Part shown: one piece after another, positions 7,221 to 18,077 of the stretch
How the letters are laid out: every line of letters begins with the position of its first letter
Numbering within the stretch: the stretch's first letter is position 1
DNA from: Nocardioides humi
Lineage (GTDB): Bacteria > Actinomycetota > Actinomycetes > Propionibacteriales > Nocardioidaceae
DNA length: 64,000 bases
Direction of reading: 5' to 3'
Assembly (NCBI RefSeq): GCF_006494775.1
Contig: NZ_CP041146.1
Span: 372,001 to 436,000 of the forward strand
The notes under the pieces: generated by a model
What the model was told of the DNA's origin: nothing
Databases searched by the model: none
The model's input: the letters and a program-made list of their open reading frames with translations, nothing else
Made by a program: the position numbers and the translations under genes

Positions 7221-10074
7221 TCAGCCCCGCGGGATCTCCCGCATCTCGAAGGCCTCGACGATGTCGCCCTCCTTGATGTCCTGGAAGTTCTTGAGCACGA
7301 GACCGCACTCGAAGCCCTCCCGGACCTCCGACGCGTCGTCCTTCTCCCGCTTGAGCGAGGCCAGGTCGAGGTTGTCGGCGATGACCGCACCGTCGCGGAG
7401 CACACGGACCTTGGCGTTGCGGCGGATGACGCCGCCGATGACCATGCAGCCCGCGATGTTGCCGATCTTGGACGAGCGGAAGATCGCGCGGATCTCCGCC
7501 TGGCCCAGGGTCTGCTCCTCGTACTCGGGCTTGAGCATGCCCTTGAGCGCCGCCTCGATCTCCTCGATCGCCTGGTAGATGACCGAGTAGTAGCGGATCT
7601 CGACGCCTTCCTTCTCGGCCATCTGACCCGCCTTGCCCTGCGGGCGGACGTTGAAGCCGATGATGATCGCGTCGGACGCCGCGGCCAGGTCGACATTGGT
7701 CTCGGTGATCGCACCGACACCGCGGTCGATGACCCGCAGGCTGACCTCCTCGCCCACGTCGATCTGCGCGAGGGCGTCCTCGAGGGCCTCGACCGAGCCG
7801 GACACGTCGCCCTTGAGGATGAGGTTGAGCTCCTGGCTCTCGCCCTTCTCCATGGAGGCCATGAAGTCCTCGAGGGTACGACGCACGCGGCGCTTGGCCT
7901 GCAGGGCGGCACGCTCGCGCGCCTCCCGCTTCTCGGCGATCTGGCGCGCCATCCGGTCGTCCTCGACCACGATGAAGTTCTGGCCGGCGCCCGGGACGGA
8001 CGAGAGGCCGAGCACCATCGCGGGACGGGCCGGGTCGGCCACCTCCAGCTCCTGGCCGTGCTCGTCGAGCATGGCGCGGACGCGACCGTGGGCCGGGCCG
8101 GCGACGATCGAGTCGCCGACCTTCAGCGTGCCGCGCTGGACCAGGATCGTGGCGACCGGACCGCGACCGCGGTCGAGGTGCGCCTCGACGACCAGGCCCT
8201 GGGCGTCCTGGGTCGGGTTGGCCCGCAGGTCCAGGGACGCGTCGGCGGTGAGCACGATCGCCTCGAGCAGCTTGTCGAGGTTGAGGCCCGCCTTGGCCGA
8301 GACGTCGACGAACATCGCGTCGCCGCCGTACTCCTCGGGCACCAGGCCGTACTCGGAGAGCTGGCCGCGGACCTTGGTCGGGTCCGCCTCCGGCTTGTCG
8401 ATCTTGTTGACCGCGACCACGATCGGCACGTCGGCCGCCTTGGCGTGGTTGAGCGCCTCGATCGTCTGCGGCATCACGCCGTCGTCGGCCGCGACCACCA
8501 GGACGGCGATGTCGGTCGCCTGGGCACCGCGGGCACGCATGGCGGTGAACGCCTCGTGACCCGGGGTGTCGATGAAGGTGATCCGGCGGTCGTCGCCGTC
8601 GACCTCGGTGTGGACCTGGTAGGCGCCGATGTGCTGGGTGATGCCACCGGCCTCCTTGTCGACCACGTTGGCGTCGCGCAGCGCGTCGAGGAGCTTGGTC
8701 TTTCCGTGGTCGACGTGACCCATGACCGTGACGACCGGGGCCGCACGACCAGATCGGACTCGTCGCCCTCGTCGGCACCGAACTCGATGTCGAAGGACTC
8801 CAGCAGCTCGCGGTCCTCGTCCTCCGGGGAGACGACCTCGACCTTGTAGTTGAGCTCGTCGCCGAGCAGCTCGAGGGTCTCGTCGCCCACCGACTGGGTG
8901 GCCGTGACCATCTCGCCGAGGTGGAAGAGCATCTGCACCAGCGAGGCCGCGTCGACGCCGATCTTCTCGGCGAAGTCGGTCAGCGAGGAGCCGCGGGCGA
9001 GACGGACGGTCTCGCCGTTGCCCTTGCGGACCCGCATGCCGCCGATCGTCGGGGCCTCCATGGCCTCGAACTCCTGGCGACGCGCCCGCTTCGACTTGCG
9101 GCCACGGCGCGCCGGACCGCCCGGACGCCCGAAGGCACCCTGGGTCTGGCCGCGCTGGCCGGGACGACCGCCGCCGGGACGACCGCCACCGCCGGGGCCG
9201 AAGCCACCGGGGCCGCGACCACCGGGAGCGCCGGCGCCCGCACCGGCGCCCGCACCGCCGCGACCGGGCGCACCGGCCCGGCCGCCGGGACCGCCGGGAC
9301 GACCCGGGCCGCCGGGACCACGGCCACCGCCGGGTCCACGGCCACCGCCGGGTCCGCCCTGGCCGAACGAGCCGGCGGACTTCGGCATCATCGCCGGGTT
9401 GGGGCGCGGCATGCCGGGACGGCCACCGCCGCCGGCACCGGCCGGCGGGCGCGGGCCGGCCGGACCGGCCTCGCCCTCGCGCGGCGGCGGGGCGGGACGA
9501 CGGCCCATGCCCTGGCTGGGCGCGAACGGGTTGTTGCCGGGCCGCGGCGTACCGCCGGGCTTGCCGACCGGACGCGGCGCCGGCGCCTTGGGCGTGGGGC
9601 CCTTGGGAGCGGCCGGCTTGCTCGGGGCGGCCGGCGCCTCGGGAGCGGCCGGAGCCGCGGCAGCGGCGGGCTTCTCCTGGGCCGGGGGCTCCGGAGCCTC
9701 CGGGGCGGCGGGGCCTTGGCCGGTCCCGGGCGCGGGCCCGGACGGGGCGCCGACGTGGCGGCCGGAGCCTCGGCGGCAGGCGCCTCCGCGGGGGTGGCGG
9801 GGGCGGCCGGGACCTCGGCGGCGGGCGCGGCTGCGGCCTTCTTCGCCGGGGCCTTGGGAGCCGGCTTCGCGGTCTCGCCCGCCGGCTCGGCGGCCGGCTT
9901 CATCTTGGCGAGGAGCTCGGCTCCGTAGGTGTCCTCGAACTTCTTGACGGCAGGAAGCTCGATGCTCGAGGACGCAGTCTTGGCGAACTCGCCAATGGCG
10001 CTCAGCTTCTCCAGCGCTTCCTTGCTGGGGATGCCGTACTTCTTCGCGAGTTCGGAAACTCGGGTCTTGGCCAC
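7221..10074 (-). CDS. infB: Translation initiation factor IF-2 (two apparent 1-base deletions)
   Basis: Initiation factor IF-2, placing fMet-tRNA on the 30S subunit. Order: N-terminal IF2_N domain ([14 protein letters not shown]), a long Ala/Pro/Gly linker with [11 protein letters not shown] repeats, a second IF2_N domain, then the GTPase with [16 protein letters not shown] and NKID, followed by domains II-IV. The frame breaks twice: at a G4 run at 9710-9713 and at a G4 run at 8737-8740 (plus-strand coordinates). One extra G in each restores KAPAAPEAP and [11 protein letters not shown] and gives a 951-residue protein of normal length. The gene is essential, so sequence error is the likely cause. 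Confidence 0.9.
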
Positions 10075-10169
10075 GGTTCTCCTTCTGGCCCAAGACCCGG
10101 CAGGGATCTCTAGACCGTTGGTGGGTGGTGCAGAACGAACTGGCTCATCGCGAGGTACTCATCGAGTGC

Positions 10170-10535
10170 TCATGAGCTGTTGCTCCAGTCTCTGTCGGTC
10201 GGATCGGTCCGAGCTGCGGCCGCCTGGGCGACGTACTCCCCCACCGGCACGTCGTCCAGCGCGGCCCCGGAGATCCGGAGCGCACGGGCAAAAGCCTTGC
10301 GACGTACCGCGAGGTCGTAGCAACCGGTCGTGGGGTGCAGGTGCGCTCCACGACCCGGCGCGGTGCCGTCAGGATCGGGTACGACGGCCGGGTGGCCGTC
10401 GGGGCCCGAGCCGGCGGTCACCCGCAACAACTCGCTTCTGGCGGCGCGCGCCCGGCATCCGATGCAGGTCCGGACGGGTCCCGCGATGCGGGGTTCGTCT
10501 GGTCGAGCAGGGGAATTCAGTCGGCGTGCCACCAA
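10170..10535 (-). CDS. ylxR: YlxR/RnpM-type RNA-binding protein (DUF448)
   Basis: A 121-residue protein with the DUF448 signature VRTCIGCR and the later GRGAHLHPTTGCYDLAVRRKAFARALR segment. Family members bind RNA; in firmicutes the homologue (RnpM) associates with RNase P. It sits between nusA and infB, the canonical position. The GTG start at 10535 gives a 20-residue lead before the signature; a shorter start near it cannot be excluded. Confidence 0.9.
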   Translation of the reverse strand: MVARRLNSPARPDEPRIAGPVRTCIGCRARAARSELLRVTAGSGPDGHPAVVPDPDGTAPGRGAHLHPTTGCYDLAVRRKAFARALRISGAALDDVPVGEYVAQAAAARTDPTDRDWSNSS

Positions 10536-10587
10536 AGGTTGAGTCTAGCCCTTGGAGTGTCGAGTCAACGAACCGGGAGGCCTGTTG

Positions 10588-10624
10588 ACGCCGACCCGGC
10601 GCAAAAACACGCCGACCCGGCGCC
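10588..10624. repeat. Tandem 15-base repeat downstream of nusA
   Basis: ACGCCGACCCGGCGC occurs twice, at 10588-10602 and 10609-10623, separated by AAAAAC. In the nusA direction each copy reads as a short GC hairpin, and the first is followed by a T5 run, so it may attenuate transcription between nusA and ylxR. The core CCGACCCG-CGCAAA resembles the copies at 7133-7218 in the same gene cluster. Confidence 0.5.
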
Positions 10625-10640
10625 ATCCACTCGGACTTCG

Positions 10641-11621
10641 TCAGCTTCCTTCGGAAGCCTCCTCGTCCGAATGGATGTCGATGCGCCAGCCGGTGAGGCG
10701 CGCGGCGAGCCGGGCGTTCTGGCCCTCCTTGCCGATCGCGAGCGAGAGCTGGAAGTCCGGGACGACGACCCGCGCCGAGCGGGCGGCCGCGTCGACGACG
10801 GTGACCGACTGGACCTGCGCGGGCGACAGCGCGTTGGCGACGAGTCTCGCGGGCTCGTCGGACCAGTCGACGATGTCGATCTTCTCGCCGCCCAGCTCGG
10901 CCATCACGTTGCGCACCCGCTGGCCCATCGGGCCGATGCAGGCGCCCTTGGCGTTGACACCGGACACCGTGGACTTGACCGCGATCTTGGTGCGGTGGCC
11001 GGCCTCGCGGGCGATCGCCGCGATCTCGACGGTGCCGTCGGCGATCTCGGGGACCTCGAGGGCGAACAGCTTCTTCACCAGGCTGGGGTGCGACCGCGAC
11101 AGGGTGACCTGCGGGCCGCGCATGCCCTTGCGGACCGACACCACGAGGCACTTGATCCGGGTGCCGTGGGCGTAGTCCTCGCCCGGCACCCGCTCGCTGG
11201 CGGGCAGCTGGGCCTCGATCCGGCCCAGGTCGACGAGCACGTCGTCGGGGTTGCGGCCCTGCTGGATGACGCCGGAGATGATGTCGCCCTCCTTGCCGGA
11301 GAACTCGCCGAACTTCACCTCGTCCTCGGCGTCGCGCAGGCGCTGCAGCATGATCTGCTTCGCCGTCGTCGCCGCGATCCGGCCGAAGCCGTCCGGCGTG
11401 TCGTCGTACTCGCCGATCTTGTTGCCCTCGTCGTCGAGCTCGGCGGCCAGCACGGTCACGTGCCCGGTCTTGCGGTTGAGCTCGACTCGCGCCTGCGGGA
11501 CCGAGCCCTCGGTCTTGTGGTACGCCGTGAGCAGCGCCTGCTCGATCGCCTCGACGAGGATGTCGAACTTGATCTCCTTCTCACGCTCCAGCGTCCGGAG
11601 GATGCTGAGGTCGATGTCCAT
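10641..11621 (-). CDS. nusA: Transcription termination/antitermination factor NusA
   Basis: A 326-residue NusA with an N-terminal RNA polymerase-binding domain (about 1-105), an S1 domain around [10 protein letters not shown], and two KH domains ([19 protein letters not shown] and [19 protein letters not shown]). It modulates pausing, termination and antitermination. It lacks the extra acidic repeats of proteobacterial NusA, as usual for actinobacteria. Its ATG overlaps the rimP stop by one base (TGATG), indicating coupling. Confidence 0.95.
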   Translation of the reverse strand: MDIDLSILRTLEREKEIKFDILVEAIEQALLTAYHKTEGSVPQARVELNRKTGHVTVLAAELDDEGNKIGEYDDTPDGFGRIAATTAKQIMLQRLRDAEDEVKFGEFSGKEGDIISGVIQQGRNPDDVLVDLGRIEAQLPASERVPGEDYAHGTRIKCLVVSVRKGMRGPQVTLSRSHPSLVKKLFALEVPEIADGTVEIAAIAREAGHRTKIAVKSTVSGVNAKGACIGPMGQRVRNVMAELGGEKIDIVDWSDEPARLVANALSPAQVQSVTVVDAAARSARVVVPDFQLSLAIGKEGQNARLAARLTGWRIDIHSDEEASEGS

Positions 11622-12139
11622 CAGTCGGCGTCCTTGTCCTTCGTGCGGTCCTTGCGGTTGAACTCGATCTGGACGAGCGCCTTGCGCACGTCCGCGTAGG
11701 CGATGCGGCGCTCCGCGCCGTCCACGTCCAGCAGCACGCCCTCGTCGTCGGACGCCCCGATCCGGCCGGTCAGCGTCTCGTCACCGCCGAGCACCGCCTT
11801 GACCAGGCGCCCCTCGTTGCGGCGCCAGTGGCGCGGGAGGGTCAGCGGCCGGTCCACGCCACGGGAGGTGACCTCGAGGGTGTACGGCAGCTCGCCCAGG
11901 GCGTCGGCGGCGCCGTCGGGACCGTCGTCCTCCAGGACCCGGTCGATGACCTTCGTGGCGGCGGCGACATCGTCGAGCGTCAGCCCGCCGTCGGTGTCGA
12001 CGGCGATCCGCAGCACCCGGCGCTTCCCGGCCGGGGTGAGCTCGACGGCCTCGACATCGAGGCCCAGCTCGGCGAGAGGAGCGACGAGGACGTGCTCGAT
12101 CCGCTCTGCTGTCGCTCCCTGAGCGGAATGAGTACCCAT
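11621..12139 (-). CDS. rimP: Ribosome maturation factor RimP
   Basis: A 172-residue RimP: N-terminal domain with [23 protein letters not shown] and a central [17 protein letters not shown] motif, then the SH3-like C-terminal domain. It assists 30S subunit assembly. The ATG at 12139 is preceded by GGAGG 8 bases upstream, which decides it over an in-frame start 14 codons earlier. First gene of the rimP-nusA-ylxR-infB-rbfA-truB-ribF cluster, divergent from the lipoprotein gene at 12208. Confidence 0.94.
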   Translation of the reverse strand: MGTHSAQGATAERIEHVLVAPLAELGLDVEAVELTPAGKRRVLRIAVDTDGGLTLDDVAAATKVIDRVLEDDGPDGAADALGELPYTLEVTSRGVDRPLTLPRHWRRNEGRLVKAVLGGDETLTGRIGASDDEGVLLDVDGAERRIAYADVRKALVQIEFNRKDRTKDKDAD

Positions 12140-12195
12140 GGTGAGTCCTCCCCGTGTCCTGTTGTGGCTGTGCGGGCCCACCCTACCCGCCGATA

Positions 12196-12201
12196 TAGGG
12201 T
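12196..12201 (+). promoter_or_regulatory. -10 box of a leaderless lipoprotein gene
   Basis: TAGGGT at 12196-12201 lies 6 bases before the GTG at 12208, within TATAGGGT. The spacing fits transcription starting on the initiation codon. No Shine-Dalgarno sequence precedes the GTG. Confidence 0.6.
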
Positions 12202-12207
12202 CGCCGG

Positions 12208-12711
12208 GTGCCCGACAGTCCCGCGTCCGTCCCGCGACGCCTGGTCCTGGCCGGTGGGCTCGGCGGGGCCGCGCTGGCGCTCGCCGGATGCGACCTGCTC
12301 GACGACGTCCTCGGCGGCGACGACGACCCGGGCGTGTCGGGCGCCGTCACCCCGACCGCGCCCCCGGCCGACGCCGACAGCACCCTCGTCGAGGGGATCC
12401 TCGAGGCGATCGCGGCCACCGGGGCGCTGGCCACCGCCACCGGTACGGCGTTCCCGGGCCTGGCCCGGATCGGCTCCCGCCTGGCGCGCCTCCACGACGC
12501 CCACGCGGCCGAGCTCGGCGGCACCGCCACCACCGACCCGCCGCAGGTCGCCGCCGCCCGGAAGCCGGCCCGGGCCGCCCTCCTGGCCGCGGAGGCCGAC
12601 CTCCAGGAGCGGCTCGTCGGCGCCGCCCAGCAGGCCCGGAGCGGCGCGCTGGCCCAGGTGCTGGCCGCGATGGCCGCCGCGATCGCCCAGCAGCGGGCGG
12701 TGCTGGCATGA
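12208..12711 (+). CDS. Secreted lipoprotein, probably ferritin-like partner
   Basis: A 167-residue protein with a twin-arginine-like signal ([20 protein letters not shown]); the lipobox cysteine is residue 28. After an Asp/Thr/Pro-rich linker it is helical and Ala-rich ([18 protein letters not shown]). Its last codons overlap the start of the DUF4439 gene (ATGA), so the two products are probably made together. Exact function unknown; the pair is common in actinobacteria beside rimP. Confidence 0.75.
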   Translation: MPDSPASVPRRLVLAGGLGGAALALAGCDLLDDVLGGDDDPGVSGAVTPTAPPADADSTLVEGILEAIAATGALATATGTAFPGLARIGSRLARLHDAHAAELGGTATTDPPQVAAARKPARAALLAAEADLQERLVGAAQQARSGALAQVLAAMAAAIAQQRAVLA

Positions 12712-13193
12712 CCGTGACGCCCACCCCGGCGCCGTCTCCCCAGTCGCCTCAGTCGCCTCCTCCGTCCGGCGACGCCGACCCCGCGATCACCGCCCTGCAG
12801 ACCACGCTCGCGGCCGAGCACGCCGCCGTCTTCGTCTACGGCGTCCTCGGCGGGCAGACCTCGCAGTCCGGCAGCCCCGCGCTGTACGCCGCCCTGACGT
12901 CGGCGTACACGATCCACCGGACCCGGCGCGACGACCTGATGGCCCGGCTGCACGCCGCCGGCGTCGACCCGGTCGCGGCCGAGCCCGGCTACGGGCTGCC
13001 CGCCGACCTCGGCACGCCGGAGGGCGTCACCGCCCGGGCGCGGGCGCTCGAGGAGTCCGCCGCAGCGACCTACGCCTATCTCGTGGCCAGCACCACCGAG
13101 GACGCCCGGACGTGGGCGATCGACGCGCTGCTCGACGCCGCCGTGCGCGGCCTGGGCTTCGGCGCCCGCCCGGACCGCCTCCCCGGCCTCTGA
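12708..13193 (+). CDS. DUF4439 ferritin-like four-helix protein
   Basis: A 161-residue protein. After a Pro/Ser-rich first 25 residues it has the ferritin-like signature ITALQTTLAAEHAAVFVYGVLGG, with helices carrying R(R)DDLMARL and EESAAATYAYLVA. Such proteins form four-helix bundles and some bind metal; only part of a di-iron ligand set (AEH) is evident, so enzyme activity is doubtful. Coupled to the upstream lipoprotein gene. Confidence 0.78.
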   Translation: MTVTPTPAPSPQSPQSPPPSGDADPAITALQTTLAAEHAAVFVYGVLGGQTSQSGSPALYAALTSAYTIHRTRRDDLMARLHAAGVDPVAAEPGYGLPADLGTPEGVTARARALEESAAATYAYLVASTTEDARTWAIDALLDAAVRGLGFGARPDRLPGL

Positions 13194-13258
13194 GAGCCGA
13201 AGCAGCCGCGACGACCAACGTCTGGCCGCGAACCAGCCCCGCACCGAGCGAAGCCCGC

Positions 13259-13313
13259 GGTCCGAGCGGAGCGAGGACCGGGCGGCGAGCTCGGTATCCG
13301 ACACGCTCGGCCC
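13259..13313. repeat. Palindromic repeat family B, copy 1
   Basis: 55 bases bounded by GGTCCGAGCG and CGCTCGGCCC. It aligns without gaps to 41871-41925, with 45 of 55 positions identical. Both copies lie just downstream of convergent genes. The GAGCGGAGCGAGG block next to the left arm is the best-conserved part. Confidence 0.65.
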
Positions 13314-13317
13314 AAAA

Positions 13318-13390
13318 CCAACGGTTCGCGACCTCCGACATCCGGGGAACTCCCGAGACGTCCCCCGAAGTCGGGGTCGCGAACCGCTGG
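13318..13390. repeat. Inverted repeat with near-perfect 21-22 base arms
   Basis: Arms 13318-13339 and 13370-13390 pair with one mismatch and one bulge around a 30-base loop (core CGGTTCGCGACC). A further GCGAACC at about 13229-13235 could compete for the left arm. It probably acts as a bidirectional terminator for the convergent pair. Confidence 0.6.
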
Positions 13391-13569
13391 TGACCGGGGA
13401 CAACGGTCATCGGCGACGGGAGAGGTGGGGCTCACCGATCGCCGTGCACAATCATGCAACAGAACGGGCACGCGGTCTCGCGATGGCGATCCTCATAAAT
13501 GTGCACTGCACAAACCTGCAGGTGAGGTGACCCTCACCCGAGCCGCGGACAACGGCCGCGAGACGGCGG

Positions 13570-14294
13570 TCAGCGCCAGGGAGCGAGCAGCTCCGGGAGG
13601 TCGGCGAGGCGCCGGGCGACTGCGTCCGGCCGGCCCTCGGTGTGGCCGTGCTGGTCGGCCGGGATCGTGCTGTGCGGGACGTGGATCGCGCGCATCCCGG
13701 CGCCATGGGCGCCCCACACGTCGTCGAAGAGCCGGTCGCCGACGTACACGCAGGCAGCCGGGTCGGCGACGCCGACGGCGTCCATCGCGGCGCGGAAGGC
13801 CTGCGGGGACGGCTTCGTCCACGGCACCTCGCTGGTGTAGACGTCGCCGTCGATCAGGTCGAGCACCCCGTCGCGCTCGAAGAACCCGCGATGCCAGGCG
13901 CGGGGCCAGATCGTGTTGGACAGCACGCCGACCCGGATCCCCTCCGCGCGCAGCCAGCCAACAGCGGCGCCACCTCCGGGTCGGTGAGGGTGTGCGGCTC
14001 CCAGAACGCGTAGTAGGCGTCGAGCAGGTCCGGGTCGTGGTCGAGCCCGGCGGCCTCGAAGAGGTCGGCGATCGTCGCGCTCCGCTGGTGGTCGCGGCTG
14101 CGACCCCAGATCACGCTGCCCGCCTCGTGCAGCCGGGCGGCGTGGGCGTGGTGGTCGTCGGAGGTGTCCGGCGTCGTCAGCACCGCCTGCGCCAGCGCGA
14201 GCGACTCCGCGTGGAAGTCGATGTCGTGCCACGCCGTGAGCGTGCCGCCCCAGTCGAAGATGACCGCCTCGACGCCCGTGTCACGCATGCCCAT
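13570..14294 (-). CDS. HAD-superfamily hydrolase (one apparent 1-base deletion)
   Basis: HAD phosphatase of about 241 residues. Motif I is FDWGGTLTAW (nucleophilic Asp, second Asp replaced by Gly), motif II VGVLSNT, motif III lysine in TKPSPQAF and motif IV VYVGDRLFDDV. The frame breaks near 13955-13965; one extra G in the GG of TTGGC gives the continuous PLLGWLRAEGIRVGVLSN. ATG at 14294, with GGGAGG upstream. It lies 2 bases downstream of the CoA-transferase gene. Substrate unknown. Confidence 0.82.
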
Positions 14295-14296
14295 CG

Positions 14297-15802
14297 TCAC
14301 ATCCTCCCGTCGCGCAGGTACGCCGCGTGCCAGCCGAGCGCCTCCTCCAGCAGGTGGGGCGTGTGCCGGGCCTCCGGGCGGGCCGCGCGGGCCCGGTCGA
14401 CGTAGTCGCGCAGCCGGTCGCGGTAGTCGGGGTGCGCGCAGTGGGCGATCACCCGGTCGGCGCGGTCCGAGGGCGACAGGCCGCGCAGGTCGGCCAGGCC
14501 CTGCTCGGTGATCAGCACGTGCACGTCGTGCTCGGTGTGGTCGACGTGGCTGACCATCGGCACGATCGAGGAGATCAGGCCGCCCTTGGCCAGCGAGTCG
14601 GAGACGAAGAAGTTGAGGTAGGCGTTGCGGGCGAAGTCGCCGGAGCCGCCGATGCCGTTCATGATCGCCGATCCCATGACGTGGCTGGAGTTCACGTTGC
14701 CGTAGACGTCGGCCTCGATCATGCCGTTGATGGCGATGACGCCGAGCCGGCGGACCAGCTCGGGGTGGTTCGAGATCTCCTGGCTGCGCAGCAGGATCCG
14801 GCCCTTGTAGGAGCCGACGTTGTCGAGGAAGCGCTGCTGCCCGGCCGGGGACAGCCCGAAGGAGGTGGCCGAGAGCGAGGCCAGCTTGCCGGCGTCCAGC
14901 AGGTCGAGCAGGCCGTCCTGGATCACCTCGGTGAACGACGTGAGGCCCTCGAACTCGGCGTGGAGCAGCCCTTCCATGACCGCGTTCGGCGTGCTGCCGA
15001 CGCCGGACTGCAGCGGCAGCAGGCCGGGCGGCATCCGCCCGGCGCGCACCTCGTGCCGCAGGAAGTCGACGAGGAGCTCGGCCATCGCGCGCGAGCTGTC
15101 GTCCGGCGCGTCGAGCGGGCTGTTGCGATCGGGCGCGTCGGTCTCCACGACGGCGACCACCTTGGCGGGATCGACGCGCAGGTACGGATCGCCGATCCGC
15201 TGCAGCGGGTGGGTGAGCTGGATGGGGATCCGGTGCGGGGGCACGGCCGCGCCGTAGTAGACGTCGTGGAAGCCCTCGAGGTCGCGCGGCAGCCAGCGGT
15301 TGACCTCGAGGATCACCTTCTCCGCACGGTCCAGCCAGGTCTTGTTGTTGCCGACCGAGGTGCCGGGGACGAGCAGTCCGTTGGGCAGGATCGCGGCGAC
15401 CTCGACGACCGCGACGTCGAGCGGCCCGTAGAAGCCGAACCACGCCTGCTGCGCCGAGTGCGACAGGTGGGCGTCGACGTAGTCGACCTCCCCGCTGTTG
15501 ATCAGCCTCCGCAGCGCGGGGTCCGAGCTGTAGGGCAGCCGCTTGTCGAGGCCGTGCACCTCGGCGAGGGCGCCGTCGACGCTCGGCCCGGTCGACGCTC
15601 CCGACCACAGTCCGATCCGGAACTCCTCGCCGCGCGCGTGCGCCTCGCCGATCCGGCGGGCCAGGGCCTGGGGCACCGCCTTGGGGAAGCCGGCGCCGGT
15701 GAAGCCGCTGATGCCCACCGAGTCGCCGGGCCGGATGTGCGCGGCCGCCTCCTCGGCGGTGGCGATGCGCCGCCCGAGGACCGGGCAGGTCACGCGGGCC
15801 AT
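14297..15802 (-). CDS. Acetyl-CoA hydrolase / succinyl-CoA:acetate CoA-transferase family
   Basis: A 501-residue member of the acetyl-CoA hydrolase/transferase family, with GISGFTGAGFPKAVP near the N-terminus, TSFTEVIQDG (a glutamate likely forming the glutamyl-CoA intermediate) and the glycine-rich IGGSGDFARNAYLNFF. The length and motifs fit succinyl-CoA:acetate CoA-transferase (AarC/SCACT group), which would activate acetate using succinyl-CoA. Hydrolase activity cannot be excluded. It sits between proS and the HAD gene; its start lies 5 bases upstream of the proS stop. Confidence 0.85.
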   Translation of the reverse strand: MARVTCPVLGRRIATAEEAAAHIRPGDSVGISGFTGAGFPKAVPQALARRIGEAHARGEEFRIGLWSGASTGPSVDGALAEVHGLDKRLPYSSDPALRRLINSGEVDYVDAHLSHSAQQAWFGFYGPLDVAVVEVAAILPNGLLVPGTSVGNNKTWLDRAEKVILEVNRWLPRDLEGFHDVYYGAAVPPHRIPIQLTHPLQRIGDPYLRVDPAKVVAVVETDAPDRNSPLDAPDDSSRAMAELLVDFLRHEVRAGRMPPGLLPLQSGVGSTPNAVMEGLLHAEFEGLTSFTEVIQDGLLDLLDAGKLASLSATSFGLSPAGQQRFLDNVGSYKGRILLRSQEISNHPELVRRLGVIAINGMIEADVYGNVNSSHVMGSAIMNGIGGSGDFARNAYLNFFVSDSLAKGGLISSIVPMVSHVDHTEHDVHVLITEQGLADLRGLSPSDRADRVIAHCAHPDYRDRLRDYVDRARAARPEARHTPHLLEEALGWHAAYLRDGRM

Positions 15803-15806
15803 CGGG

Positions 15807-17573
<1,767 letters not shown>

Positions 17574-17591
17574 CCGCAGGAGCTTCGGGGT

Positions 17592-17630
17592 CCCCGCGGA
17601 AAGCGGAGCGAAGCGAGCATTTCCGTGGGG
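17592..17630. repeat. Hairpin upstream of proS
   Basis: CCCCGCGGAAA (17592-17602) pairs with TTTCCGTGGGG (17620-17630) with one G-T wobble, around a 17-base loop GCGGAGCGAAGCGAGCA. It lies in the gap between DoxX and proS, so it could be the terminator of the DoxX transcript's upstream neighbour or part of the proS leader. No T-box features are visible. Confidence 0.5.
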
Positions 17631-17688
17631 TGAACTCACGGGCCGAAGCCTACGGGCGCGCCCGACACGACGGCGAACCAGTAACGGC

Positions 17689-18054
17689 TCAGGCCTCGCG
17701 TGCGGCCTCGAGCATCCCGCGGATCATCGGCAGCTGGAGCGGGAGCCGGGCCAGCGTCCCGGCCTTGAGCATGGTGTTGTCGCCGCGCTGCGCGTCGAGC
17801 GCCATCTTCACGTTGCCGGGGAAGACTCCGACGAGCAGGGCGGCACCGGCGTACGCCGCGGCGCGGCGGGTCCGCGGGTGCATCATGCCGGCGGCGCAGG
17901 CCAGCTCCGCGACGCCGCTCCAGATCACGAGCTGGCGTGGGGCCGGGAGCTGCTCCGGGATCAGCGGCTCGAACACCTGGGGCCGGACGAGATGCACGAC
18001 CCCGCTGACGAGGAAGGCGCCGGTGACGGCCTTGGCGGTGAAGGGGACGCTCAT
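17689..18054 (-). CDS. DoxX-family membrane protein
   Basis: A 121-residue protein with four hydrophobic helices ([53 protein letters not shown]; and a shorter C-terminal one). The pattern [17 protein letters not shown] and FPGNVKMA is typical of small DoxX/YphA-like proteins with unknown redox-related roles. It follows the FAD oxidoreductase gene by 23 bases, so the two are likely co-transcribed. Confidence 0.8.
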   Translation of the reverse strand: MSVPFTAKAVTGAFLVSGVVHLVRPQVFEPLIPEQLPAPRQLVIWSGVAELACAAGMMHPRTRRAAAYAGAALLVGVFPGNVKMALDAQRGDNTMLKAGTLARLPLQLPMIRGMLEAAREA

Positions 18055-18077
18055 GCCGCCCAGCCTCCCAGCAGCGG

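Larger units (their letters stand above)
13194..13569. other. 376-base convergent intergenic region with repeats, no gene
   Basis: Between DUF4439 (plus) and the HAD gene (minus). It holds the family B repeat copy (13259-13313), a second long inverted repeat (13318-13390) and a less GC-rich patch with the palindrome GTGCACTGCAC at 13501-13511. I see no open frame with coding character in it. Confidence 0.6.

Noticed and set aside
8700..9760. Programmed frameshifting in infB
   Set aside because: No slippery heptamer with a downstream structure typical of programmed sites; single-base repairs in G/C runs also fix five unrelated genes, so sequence error explains all.
8850..9947. Pro/Gly/Ala-rich open frames antisense to the infB linker
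   Set aside because: They are low-complexity shadows of the Gly/Pro linker of IF-2 and have no independent start signals.
17592..17630. T-box riboswitch in front of proS
   Set aside because: The hairpin is short and there is no T-box consensus, specifier loop or antiterminator pattern.
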